Made by a program: the position numbers and the translations under genes. From Kibdelosporangium aridum (GTDB taxonomy: Bacteria; Actinomycetota; Actinomycetes; Mycobacteriales; Pseudonocardiaceae): a stretch of 64,000 bases of DNA. Location: positions 1,894,699 through 1,958,698 of the forward strand of contig NZ_FWXV01000001.1 in assembly GCF_900176515.1 (NCBI RefSeq), given 5' to 3'. The notes under the pieces were generated by a model. It saw nothing but the letters and a program-made list of their open reading frames with translations, ran no database searches and was not told the origin of the DNA. Positions 7,552 to 16,282 of the stretch are shown in pieces (the stretch's first letter is position 1; each line of letters opens with the position of its first letter).

Positions 7552-8655
7552 GTGTCAGGCGAACTGATCCGGCCGGTCCCCCGCCTTATCGAGCCGGCTG
7601 AACCGGCAGAGCCGGGTGCGTTGCGGGCGGTGCTGGTGCAGGCGGTGGAGTTGTTGCCCGCCTTGCCTGCGGTGGACCCGAATGACCGGTACGGCATCAG
7701 GGCGTTGACGGTGTTGTGGTTGGAGGCGGACAAGACCGAGCACACGCGCCGGGCGTATTTCGCTGATCTGGCGGCGTGGCTGGAGTGGTGCCGCCGCACC
7801 GGGCTGGACCCGTTGGACGCGCGACGGGCGGATGTGGACGCGTGGAAGGCCACGATCACCGTGACCGGCAAGGACGGCGTGCCCAAGAAGGCGTCATCGT
7901 CCACTGTGGCCCGTCGGCTGGCGGCGATTTCCAGTTGGTATCAGTACCTTGAGGACAACGACGTGGCCGACCGCAACCCGGTGTCGGCGGTGAAACGGCC
8001 CAAAGTGGACCGTCAGTCGCCGTTCCCGGCGTTGGCCGAGGCGGAGACCGCGGCGCTGCTGGATCACGTGACCCGCCGCGCACAGCGCATCGGCAGCGAG
8101 GCGGCCTATCGGGACGCGGCCCTGGTGTCGCTGATGTTCCACACCGGACTGCGGGTCTCGGGTGTGACCAGCGCGCGGGTGGAGGATCTCGCGGTGGACC
8201 GTGGGCATCGGATCCTGTGGTACACCAAGAAAGGGCAGACTCGCGACTTCGTTCCGCTCGCGCCGCCGGTGCTAGCCGCGTTGGACGCGTATCTCGCGGT
8301 GCGGGCCGCACGGGAGGGCATCCCGGCGGGTCCGTTGCTGGTGACCACGCCGCATCCGCGTGATCCGAGCAAGGCGGGCGGGCGGCCGTTGACGCAGCGG
8401 GACGTGTGGCTGGCGCTGCGCCGGTATGCCAAGCAGGCCGGGCTCGCCGCCGCCGACAGCATCACCCCGCACACCTCCCGGCGCACGGTGGCCACGACGC
8501 TGCTGGCCAACGGCGTACCGATCGAGAAGGTGCAGGACTTGTTGTCCCACAACGACATCCGTGTCACCCGCGGCTATGACGCGGCCCGGCACAAACTGGA
8601 TTCCTCGCCGGTGTACACGCTGGCGTCGGTGCTCAGCCGTCACCAGCAGGACTAA
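7552..8655 (+). CDS. Tyrosine recombinase/integrase, XerC-like
   Basis: A 367-residue site-specific recombinase. Residues about 45-135 form the SAM-like core-binding domain. The catalytic domain follows with Arg201 (HTGLRVSG), a likely Lys in TKKGQTRD, His307 and Arg310 (HTSRR), His333 (LLSHND) and the Tyr342 nucleophile (RGYD). The set is complete. The GTG at 7552 is chosen because it lies just after the TetR stop. No phage genes, excisionase, tRNA or obvious att repeats flank it, so this is a stand-alone recombinase. Its 3' end overlaps the convergent methyltransferase by 23 bp. Confidence 0.9.
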   Translation: MSGELIRPVPRLIEPAEPAEPGALRAVLVQAVELLPALPAVDPNDRYGIRALTVLWLEADKTEHTRRAYFADLAAWLEWCRRTGLDPLDARRADVDAWKATITVTGKDGVPKKASSSTVARRLAAISSWYQYLEDNDVADRNPVSAVKRPKVDRQSPFPALAEAETAALLDHVTRRAQRIGSEAAYRDAALVSLMFHTGLRVSGVTSARVEDLAVDRGHRILWYTKKGQTRDFVPLAPPVLAALDAYLAVRAAREGIPAGPLLVTTPHPRDPSKAGGRPLTQRDVWLALRRYAKQAGLAAADSITPHTSRRTVATTLLANGVPIEKVQDLLSHNDIRVTRGYDAARHKLDSSPVYTLASVLSRHQQD

Positions 8656-9289
8656 GCGGCCGCCACACGGTGGTGGTCTTGATCTCCGCGTCTTCCAGGG
8701 CCTTGGGCACCGGGACCTCGTACTGGGCGACTTGGGAGAACTGCTCGCGCGGCAGGTGCTTGCGGCCGGGATCACCGACCAGCACGGTCACGTCTCGGGC
8801 CTGCAGGCGGCGAATGAACGGCATCATCCGTGAGGTGACGGCCGTGTCGTAGAAGATGTCCCCGGCCAGGACCACGTCGAACCCCTCGGCGTCGCCGTCG
8901 ACCATGTCACCGAACTCGGTCTGCACGGTCAGCCCGTTGGCCTCGGCGTTCAACACGATCGCGTCGATGGCGAACTGGTCGATCTCGTTGGCCACAACCC
9001 GGCGCGCCCCGGCTTTGGCCGCCGCCAGCGCGACGATCCCGCACCCGGCGGCGAGGTCGAGCACGCTGCGCCCGGCCACGAGCGACGGGTTGTCCAGCAC
9101 ATAGCGCGCGAGGGCCTGACCACCGGCCCAAGCGAAGGCCCAGAACGGCGGCGCCAGGCCCTTCTCGCCGACTTCCGCCTCCACCCGCTCCCACAGGTCG
9201 AACGCGTCCTCGGCCAGGTACAGCTGGATTTCCGGGACGTGCGGCGCGACACCCAGACGCGTGTGGGCGCGGACAAAAGCGGCGGTCAT
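8633..9289 (-). CDS. Class I methyltransferase, ETFB-lysine type
   Basis: SAM-dependent methyltransferase of 218 residues resembling protein-lysine methyltransferases of the METTL20/ETFB group. The SAM site is VLDLAAGCGIVALAAAKAGA (motif I), followed by VVANEIDQFAIDAI. The family-specific motif DVVLAGDIFYD, related to the (D/E)xxY signature, contacts substrate. The N-terminal LYLAEDAFDLWERVE and PPFWAFAWAGGQALARY segments are also characteristic. ETF beta or another protein may be the target; no ETF gene is adjacent. It is divergent from the next methyltransferase with only 17 bp between the starts. Confidence 0.87.
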   Translation of the reverse strand: MTAAFVRAHTRLGVAPHVPEIQLYLAEDAFDLWERVEAEVGEKGLAPPFWAFAWAGGQALARYVLDNPSLVAGRSVLDLAAGCGIVALAAAKAGARRVVANEIDQFAIDAIVLNAEANGLTVQTEFGDMVDGDAEGFDVVLAGDIFYDTAVTSRMMPFIRRLQARDVTVLVGDPGRKHLPREQFSQVAQYEVPVPKALEDAEIKTTTVWRPLSPAGDG

Positions 9290-9306
9290 CCGGTCATCGT
9301 CCTACA

Positions 9307-9984
9307 GTGCCTGTGGTGTGCCACGATGAGGTCGTGCCAGATCCCTTCGGTGGTCGGCAGCCGACCAGCCACGAACGGATGACAGGGCTGCCCTGGGACG
9401 CGTCCTATCACGACGGCCCCGCACCCTGGGACATCGGCGGCCCGCAGCCGGCGGTCATCCGCGTGGCGGCCGAAGGCGGATTCACCGGGCCGGTGCTCGA
9501 CGCGGGGTGCGGGTCGGGCGAGAACGCGCTGCACATCGCGGAACAAGGATTGCTGGTTGTGGGCTGTGATGTGGCCGAGACGGCGCTGACGCGCGCCCGG
9601 GCGAAAGCGGCGGAGCGTGGACTGGACGTCGAGTTCGCGGTGGCAGACGCGTTGCGGCTGGACAGCCTCGGGCGCCGGTTCGCGACCGTGTTGGACTGCG
9701 GGCTGTTCCACACCTTCGACCGTGATGAGCGGCCGGGATACGTGGCCAGCCTGGCGTCGGTGACCGAGCCGGGCGCGCGGCTGTATCTGTTGTGTTTCAG
9801 CGACGAAGGACCCGACACCGGCCCGCATCCGGTCAGCCAGGACGAGCTGCGAGCCGCGTTCACCCCGAGCACCGGCTGGGACATCGTCGCTCTGGAAGCC
9901 GACCGGGTGCACACCAGATTCCACGGTGAGCGCGGCGCGCCGGCGTGGTTCGTGACCGTGGACCGCAGTGCCAAGCGGGCCTGA
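9307..9984 (+). CDS. Class I SAM-dependent methyltransferase
   Basis: Small-molecule-type methyltransferase of up to 225 residues. Motif I is VLDAGCGSGENALH, followed by VVGCDVAETALTRARAKA and VLDCGLFHTFDRDER, the pattern of the TehB/thiopurine-like group common in actinobacteria. The start is uncertain: GTG 9307 is the longest, but GTG 9334 or ATG 9379 (MTGLPWDASYHDGPAPWDIG) would give the homologous N-terminus. Substrate cannot be predicted. Confidence 0.82.
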   Translation: MPVVCHDEVVPDPFGGRQPTSHERMTGLPWDASYHDGPAPWDIGGPQPAVIRVAAEGGFTGPVLDAGCGSGENALHIAEQGLLVVGCDVAETALTRARAKAAERGLDVEFAVADALRLDSLGRRFATVLDCGLFHTFDRDERPGYVASLASVTEPGARLYLLCFSDEGPDTGPHPVSQDELRAAFTPSTGWDIVALEADRVHTRFHGERGAPAWFVTVDRSAKRA

Positions 9985-10142
9985 CAGTTCGTGCCGTCCG
10001 GTCGTTGTAGGCCAACTGGCGCAGTGCGTGTCGAGTCTGAAGACAGTTCACCGACTACGTCTTGACATCGATGTCAAAGCTGAGTTGTCCTGTGGCCCGA
10101 CCCGGGGGCAGGGTCGTAGTTCCTCAACGCGGAGGCAAGCTC

Positions 10143-13100
10143 ATGGGGCACCGGCGGACCGGTTGGCCAAGACCATCGATCAGACGTCTGGCGGCCGGCG
10201 CCGTCGGCGTGACACTGTTGACGACCATGCTGGCGGACCCAGCCGCCGCCCAGCCGGGCGGCCCGACCGACTTCTCCTCCTCCTTCGAAGCCGGGGACCC
10301 GCAGCCGACGTGGACCGACACCGCCGAGACCGACCCGGCAGGCAATCTCAAAGCGGCGGGCGTCAACTCCGACGACCCGACGCGGATCCCCGGCGACATC
10401 ACCGACAAGGTCGCCGAGGTCACCGCCAACGGCGAGAACTCCGGCTCCGGCGAGGTCAAGGAGAACCTGGTCGACCACGACCCGCAGACCAAGTGGCTGG
10501 TGTTCGAACCGACCGGGTGGGTGCAGTTCAAGTTCACCGAACCGGTCGACGTCGTGCGCTACGCGATGACCTCGGCCAACGACTTCCCCGGCCGCGACCC
10601 GCGCGACTGGACACTCAAAGGCTCCGCCGACGGCCAGTCGTGGACCACACTGGACACCCAGACCGGGCAGGCGTTCGACAAACGGTTCCAGACCAAGGAA
10701 TACAAATACGGTGGGGGTACCGAGTACCTGTACTACCGGTTCGATTTCACGGCCAACAACGGCGACGAGATCCTGCAGCTGGCCGAGATCCAGTTCTCCG
10801 AGACCACACCGCAGGCCGAGTCCCGCATCCTGGTCGTACCGAACATGAGCACCGTGGTGGGTGACGGCCCGACGAGCGCGTTCACCGCGAAACCGAAGGC
10901 CGGGTTCACCGGGCGCAAGGCATTCCGGTACGTCGGTACGCACCTCGCGGCGGGGCGTGCGTACTCGTACAACAAGGTGTTCGACGTCAACGTTGTCGTC
11001 ACCCCGACCAGCAGGCTGTCCTACCTGATCTTCCCCGAGTTCCTGCTGGACGACCTGAACTATCCGTCCACGCACGCCGCGATCGACCTGGCGTTCACCG
11101 ACGGCACGTACCTCAGCGACCTCAAGGCCGTCGACCACCACGGCAACCCGCTGACCCCGCAGGGCCAGGCCGCGTCGCGCACGCTGTACACCCAGCAGTG
11201 GAACAACATCGTCTCCGACATCGGCAAGGTCGCCGCGGGCAAGACCGTGGACCGGATCCTGCTGGCGTACGACAACCCCAAGGGCCCCACCGGGTTCAAG
11301 GGCTGGGTGGACGACATCAAGATCGTCGGCGCGCCACAAGCGCCGAACTACGCCCGGCCGTCGGACTACGTGCTGACCACTCGCGGCACCAACGCCACCA
11401 GTGGTTTCTCCCGTGGCAACAACTTCCCGGCGACCGCGGTGCCGCACGGCTTCAACTTCTGGACCCCGATGACCAACGCGGGCTCCACGAGCTGGCTGTA
11501 CGACTACGCCCGCGCCAACAACGCCGACAACCTGCCGACCCTGCAGGCGTTCACCGTCAGCCACGAACCCAGCCCGTGGATGGGTGACCGGCAGACCTTC
11601 CAGGTCATGCCGTCCACAGCGGACGTGGCACCGGACGCCGGACGCGCCGCGCGGGCGCTGCCGTTCAAGCACAGCAACGAGATCGCCAAGGCGCACTACT
11701 ACAGCGTGCAGTTCGAGAACGGCGTCAGGACCGAGATCGCGCCGACCGATCACGCCGCGGTGTTCCGGTTCGGCTTCCCCCGCAAAGACGGCAACACAGC
11801 GCCGGCGAACTTGATCTTCGACAACGTGAACAACAACGGCGGGCTGACGCTCGACGCGGCGAACCGGACCATCTCCGGGTTCTCCGATGTCCGCAGTGGA
11901 CTCTCGGCGGGCGCGGGCAGGCTGTTCGTGTACGCCACGTTCGACAAACCGGTGACCGCCAGCGGCATGCTGCCCGGCGGTGGCGGCGCGAACGTCACCG
12001 GGTATCTGAAGTTCGACACCGGCGCGGACACGACCGTCACGATGCGCATCGCGACCTCGCTGCTGGGTGTCGAGCAGGCACGCAAGAACCTCGAGCAGGA
12101 GATCTCCCCGGCCGACACCGTCGAGACCGTCAGCGCCCGCGCCCAGGCCGCGTGGGACGCCAAGCTGAAGATCATCGAGGTGGAAGGCGCGACCGAGGAC
12201 CAGCTGATCACGCTGTACTCCAACCTGTACCGGCTGTTCCTCTACCCGAACTCCGGGTTCGAGAACACCGGCACCCCGCAGGCACCGAAGTACAAGTACG
12301 CCAGCGCGTTCGTGCCCAACGTCAGAGAGAACACCCCGACCCAGACCGGCGCCAAGATCGTGGACGGCAAGGTCTACGTCAACAACGGGTTCTGGGACAC
12401 CTACCGCACCACCTGGCCCGCGTACGCGTTGCTCGCGCCGACACAGGCCGGTGAGATGGTCGACGGGTTCGTCCAGCAGTACCGCGACGGCGGCTGGATC
12501 TCCCGCTGGTCCTCCCCCGGGTATGCCAACCTGATGACCGGCACCAGCTCGGACGTGTCCTTCGCGGACGCCTACCTCAAGGGCATCACCAACTTCGACG
12601 CCCGCGGCGCCTACGACGCCGCGATCCGCAACGCCACGGTCACCCCGCCCAACCAGAGCGTGGGCCGCAAGGGCATCGACAAGTCGATCTTCCTCGGCTA
12701 CACCCCGACATCCACCGGTGAAGGCATGTCGTGGGCGCTGGAGGGCTACATCAACGACTTCGGCATCGCCAAGATGGCCCAGGCCCTCGCCGACAAGGCC
12801 GCGCCGGACGACCCGCGTAAACGCGAATACCTGGAGAACGCCGAATACTTCCGCAACCGGGCACAGAACTACGTCACCATGTTCGACCCGGCCATCGGGT
12901 TCTTCCAAGGCAAGACCGAAGACGGCAAGTGGCGCACCACGCCCGAGACCTACGACCCGCGCGAATGGGGTTACGACTACACCGAAACCAACGGCTGGAA
13001 CATGGCCTTCACCGTGCCGCACGACGGACAGGGCCTGGCCAACCTCTACGGCGGCCGCGACAAACTCGCCGCCAAACTCGACAAGTTCTTCTCCGAACCG

Positions 13101-14441
13101 GAAACCGCGCGGTTCCCCGGCTCCTACGGCGGCACCATCCACGAGATGCTCGAGGCCCGCGACGTGCGCATGGGCCAGTACGGCCACTCCAACCAGCCCT
13201 CGCACCACATCCCGTACATGTACAACTACACCGGCCAGCCGTCCAAGACCCAGCAGAAGGTCCGGGACGTCACCGAACGGCTCTACATCGGCAGCGAGAT
13301 CGGCCAGGGCTACCCCGGTGACGAGGACAACGGCGAGATGTCCGCGTGGTGGCTGTTCAGCGCACTCGGGTTCTACCCGCTGCAGATGGGCGCACCGACG
13401 TACGCCCTGGGCTCGCCGCTGTTCACCAAGGCCACGGTGAACCTGGAGAACGGCCGCAAGCTGGTGGTCAACGCGCCGAAGAACTCCAAGCAGAACATCT
13501 ACGTCCAGGGCCTGAAGGTCAACGGCAAGCCCTACGACAAGACGTTCCTGACCCACGACATGCTCGCCGGCGGCGCGACGCTGGACTTCGACATGGGTCC
13601 GAAGCCCTCGGCGTGGGGCAGCGGCGCCGACGCGGTTCCGCCGTCGCTGACCACCGGCACCGAGGTCGCCAAGCCGCTGCGGGACACCGCGAACCTCACC
13701 GGCGCGTTGTTCGACAACACCTCGCAGACCGAGGCGACCGCCTCGGTGGTGGAGTTCAAACCGGCCAGGCCGCACGACGTCGTCGAGTACTACACGGTGA
13801 CCTCCGGCAAGACCGACACCGCGGATCCGAAGGCATGGGTGCTGAAGGGTTCGTTCGACGGCAAGAACTGGGCCATCGTCGACTCCAGGGCGAACGAGAG
13901 TTTCCAGTGGCGCCAGCAGACCAAGCCGTTCAAGCTCGCCAAACCCAGCCGCTACACCCAGTACCGGCTGGAGTTCGCGGGCGCCGCGACGGTGGCCGAA
14001 CTGGAGTTCCTGGCCAAGCCGACCCCAGCGTGCGCGCAGACCATCACTGGCACGCACAACGGCCCGCTGCGCGTGACCGGCGTGGTCTGCCTGCAGGACG
14101 CGACGGTCAACGGTCCCGTGCAGATCGACGCGGGCGGTTCGCTGTACGCGTTCGGCGGCACGATCACCGGGCCGGTCTCGGCCACCCAGGCGGCCGCGGT
14201 GGCGTTGATCGGCACCAAGGTCAGCGGACCGGTGACGCTGGCCAAGACCCGCGGTGAGATCACCATCGGCGCGGCCGAGATCACCGGCCCGGTGTCCCTA
14301 GTGGACAACGCGGGACCGGTGATGGGTTCGTCGACCGTGAACGGGCCGGTGGACTGCACCGGAAACAACCCGCCACCGGCGAACAACGGCCTGGCCAACA
14401 CCGTCAACGGCCCGCGCTCGGGCCAGTGCGGCCAGATCTGA
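10143..14441 (+). CDS. Secreted multidomain GH92 enzyme with Gln at acid position
   Basis: A 1432-residue exported GH92 protein, a calcium-dependent family of exo-acting alpha-mannosidases. Order: signal peptide (about 1-38, ending DPAAA); discoidin-like F5/8 domain (about 90-200); GH92 N-domain and (alpha/alpha)6 catalytic domain (about 400-1150); second discoidin-like domain (about 1180-1290); and a C-terminal solenoid with recurring TGPV/NGPV turns. The catalytic base region GDEDNGEMSAW is intact. At the general-acid site (HSNEPSHH in most mannosidases) it reads HSNQPSHH, Gln1018. As I recall, a Cellulosimicrobium GH92 with this change cleaves mannose-1-phospho-6-mannose. ATG 10143 follows GGAGG. 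Confidence 0.93.
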   Translation: MGHRRTGWPRPSIRRLAAGAVGVTLLTTMLADPAAAQPGGPTDFSSSFEAGDPQPTWTDTAETDPAGNLKAAGVNSDDPTRIPGDITDKVAEVTANGENSGSGEVKENLVDHDPQTKWLVFEPTGWVQFKFTEPVDVVRYAMTSANDFPGRDPRDWTLKGSADGQSWTTLDTQTGQAFDKRFQTKEYKYGGGTEYLYYRFDFTANNGDEILQLAEIQFSETTPQAESRILVVPNMSTVVGDGPTSAFTAKPKAGFTGRKAFRYVGTHLAAGRAYSYNKVFDVNVVVTPTSRLSYLIFPEFLLDDLNYPSTHAAIDLAFTDGTYLSDLKAVDHHGNPLTPQGQAASRTLYTQQWNNIVSDIGKVAAGKTVDRILLAYDNPKGPTGFKGWVDDIKIVGAPQAPNYARPSDYVLTTRGTNATSGFSRGNNFPATAVPHGFNFWTPMTNAGSTSWLYDYARANNADNLPTLQAFTVSHEPSPWMGDRQTFQVMPSTADVAPDAGRAARALPFKHSNEIAKAHYYSVQFENGVRTEIAPTDHAAVFRFGFPRKDGNTAPANLIFDNVNNNGGLTLDAANRTISGFSDVRSGLSAGAGRLFVYATFDKPVTASGMLPGGGGANVTGYLKFDTGADTTVTMRIATSLLGVEQARKNLEQEISPADTVETVSARAQAAWDAKLKIIEVEGATEDQLITLYSNLYRLFLYPNSGFENTGTPQAPKYKYASAFVPNVRENTPTQTGAKIVDGKVYVNNGFWDTYRTTWPAYALLAPTQAGEMVDGFVQQYRDGGWISRWSSPGYANLMTGTSSDVSFADAYLKGITNFDARGAYDAAIRNATVTPPNQSVGRKGIDKSIFLGYTPTSTGEGMSWALEGYINDFGIAKMAQALADKAAPDDPRKREYLENAEYFRNRAQNYVTMFDPAIGFFQGKTEDGKWRTTPETYDPREWGYDYTETNGWNMAFTVPHDGQGLANLYGGRDKLAAKLDKFFSEPETARFPGSYGGTIHEMLEARDVRMGQYGHSNQPSHHIPYMYNYTGQPSKTQQKVRDVTERLYIGSEIGQGYPGDEDNGEMSAWWLFSALGFYPLQMGAPTYALGSPLFTKATVNLENGRKLVVNAPKNSKQNIYVQGLKVNGKPYDKTFLTHDMLAGGATLDFDMGPKPSAWGSGADAVPPSLTTGTEVAKPLRDTANLTGALFDNTSQTEATASVVEFKPARPHDVVEYYTVTSGKTDTADPKAWVLKGSFDGKNWAIVDSRANESFQWRQQTKPFKLAKPSRYTQYRLEFAGAATVAELEFLAKPTPACAQTITGTHNGPLRVTGVVCLQDATVNGPVQIDAGGSLYAFGGTITGPVSATQAAAVALIGTKVSGPVTLAKTRGEITIGAAEITGPVSLVDNAGPVMGSSTVNGPVDCTGNNPPPANNGLANTVNGPRSGQCGQI

Positions 14442-14454
14442 CGTTCAACCGCCG

Positions 14455-14491
14455 CCTGTTCGGCCGGGCCAGTGCGGCCCGGCCGAACAGG
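14455..14491. terminator. Perfect 16-bp hairpin, terminator-like
   Basis: CCTGTTCGGCCGGGCC (14455-14470) is exactly complementary to 14476-14491 across a 5-nt loop, right after the GH92 stop. There is no T-run, as usual for actinobacterial terminators. The next start is 15 bp away, so it may also affect that gene's 5' end. Confidence 0.75.
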
Positions 14492-14505
14492 TAGGATCTT
14501 TCGGC

Positions 14506-15486
14506 GTGGATGTCTACCTGCTGATCCTCGGGGATCACCTGCCGGATCCACGCACCGGGCAGAGCCTGTCCCAGCCGGACCGCATCCAGGCCATGGTCGA
14601 ACAGGCCGTCGTCGCCGAACAAGCCGGGTTCACCGGAGTGGCGATCGGCGAACACCACTTCACCCGCTACATCGTCTCCGCACCGGAACTCCTGCTGGCC
14701 ACCATCGCGGCCCGCACGTCCACATTGCGCTTGTCCACCGGCGTCACGCTGCTCGCCCACCGCGACCCGGTGCGGGTCGCCGAAGAACTGGCCACCCTCG
14801 ACGTGCTGTCGAACGGGCGCGCTGAGCTGATCGTGGCCCGTGGCGTGTCGACCGAAACCGACCTCGCGTTCGGCATCTCCCCCTCGGACCTGCGGCCACG
14901 CTTTCACGAGTACCTGCGGCTGCTGCTGAAGCTGCTGCGGGAGGAGAACGTCACCTGGAACGGCACGTTCCGCAGCCCGCTGCAGAACGTGACCACGACC
15001 CCGCGCCCGATCCAGACCCCGCACCCGACGCTGTGGGTGGGCAGCGGTTCGGCGAATTCGGCGGACTTCGCCGCGGAACTGGGGATGCCGTTGATGCTGC
15101 CGAGCACATTGCGGGATCCCAGCGTGTACGTGGACGTAGTCGCGAACTATCGCAGGGGGACTCCGGGCCGGGTCGCGTTGCCGAGCCACGTGTTCGTGGC
15201 GGAGTCAGACGCATGTCAGCGGTGGAAGCCTTACCTGGAGGCGTATGCCGCGTTCGCCAGCCCGTGGCGCGGTGACGGCACGAGCATCGACGTGGACAAG
15301 CTGATGGAGGGGGCTGCGATCTGCGGCGACCCGACGGAAGTAGCCGATCGGCTCAACGCTCAGCAGAAGCTTCTCGGGTTGGACGCGCACCTGGTGCTGA
15401 TCGACATCGGCGGCCTGCCACCGGACGAGGTGCTCACCGCGATCAGGCTGTTCGGCGAGAAGGTGATCCCCCAGCTCGCGAGCTGA
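14506..15486 (+). CDS. LLM class flavin-dependent oxidoreductase
   Basis: Bacterial-luciferase-like monooxygenase of 326 residues, a TIM barrel binding FMN or F420. Typical marks are AGFTGVAIGEHHFTRY near residue 40, the STGVTLLAHRDPVRVAEELATLDVLSNGR block (about 80-108) and TPHPTLWVGSGSANSADFAAELG (about 172-195). It opens with GTG 14506 after an AGGAT box and the strong upstream hairpin. It ends 1 bp before the convergent Uma2 gene's native stop. Substrate is unknown. Confidence 0.88.
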   Translation: MDVYLLILGDHLPDPRTGQSLSQPDRIQAMVEQAVVAEQAGFTGVAIGEHHFTRYIVSAPELLLATIAARTSTLRLSTGVTLLAHRDPVRVAEELATLDVLSNGRAELIVARGVSTETDLAFGISPSDLRPRFHEYLRLLLKLLREENVTWNGTFRSPLQNVTTTPRPIQTPHPTLWVGSGSANSADFAAELGMPLMLPSTLRDPSVYVDVVANYRRGTPGRVALPSHVFVAESDACQRWKPYLEAYAAFASPWRGDGTSIDVDKLMEGAAICGDPTEVADRLNAQQKLLGLDAHLVLIDIGGLPPDEVLTAIRLFGEKVIPQLAS

Positions 15487-15487
15487 C

Positions 15488-16077
15488 TCAGTCGAGCAAG
15501 GCGGTCAGGTCGATGGTGAACGGCACTGGCTCGTTCGTGGCGAACTTGCCGGTGGCTTCGCCGTGGTCGACGTAGCCGAATTCCTTGGTGAGATGGCATG
15601 CCAACAACGAGACTGGCTCATCCAGATCGAGGATCCAATAGTGGGGATTCCCGCATCGGCGTATTCGTCGCGCTTGATCCGGTAGTCCGTCCGGCGCGAA
15701 CCCGGCGACACAGTCTCGACAATGAGCAGTACTTCAGATGCTCGCAACAACCGGCCCTCAGCCATCGCACGCTTACGGTCAGCGCGCTCGACGACGACCA
15801 AATCGGGTCGACGCACAGTCCCGGGTTGATCTTCAGGTACGAGAGCGAGATCGATGTCTATACCGGGCACGGTGATGAGATTCGGTGGAAGTTGTGCTCG
15901 CACCTGCACAAACAACTCCGAAACGGCCATCCCGTGGTCGTATGTGAGGCTCGGCGACACGACGATCTTGCCTTCCTGAAGTTCGCTCCAGTACTCGGTT
16001 TCACCGAGCGCCGCATAGTCGCCGACTGTGTACAGATGCTTGTCCAGATCCGTCAGCAAATGTTTCGTCGCGGACAC
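15488..16077 (-). CDS. Uma2 family endonuclease, C-terminal frameshift
   Basis: Uma2 (DUF820) protein with a PD-(D/E)xK nuclease-like fold. The core is visible: RRPDLVVVERADRK, EVLLIVETVSPGSRRTDY and the Lys in RIKRDEYADAGIP. Start GTG 16077 has a strong AAGGAGGAGCC ribosome binding site. After DAGIP the open frame runs to 15505 as low-complexity residues. The adjacent frame gives the expected ending HYWILDLDEPVSLL...PFTIDLTALLD with its stop at 15488. One base is missing at the G4 run 15643-15646 (plus strand). Either a sequencing error or a recent inactivation of the last 45 or so residues; the catalytic core precedes the shift. Confidence 0.85.
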
Positions 16078-16282
16078 GGCTCCTCCTTACGTTGCCCATC
16101 CAGCGTGGCATGGGCGTGCGAACTCGATAGAGAGCCTACCTGTCACGGTCCGTGTCAGCCGCCGGTGCGAACTGAGGCAAAACGATTCTCAACGGCCATT
16201 TCCATGTGCAGGCAAATTCTCGCCGCCGCTTGAGTCCTGTTTGGAGCGGCGACGCCGGGCGGGCCGGCGCATGCTGGAGATC

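Noticed and set aside
7552..8655. Prophage or integrative element marked by the integrase
   Set aside because: No other phage or conjugation genes, tRNA or direct repeats are seen; neighbours look like normal chromosomal genes.
10074..14057. 1327-codon open frame on the minus strand
   Set aside because: Exact antisense of the GH92 gene, Val/Arg/Gly-rich and without any recognisable domain; a typical high-GC shadow frame.
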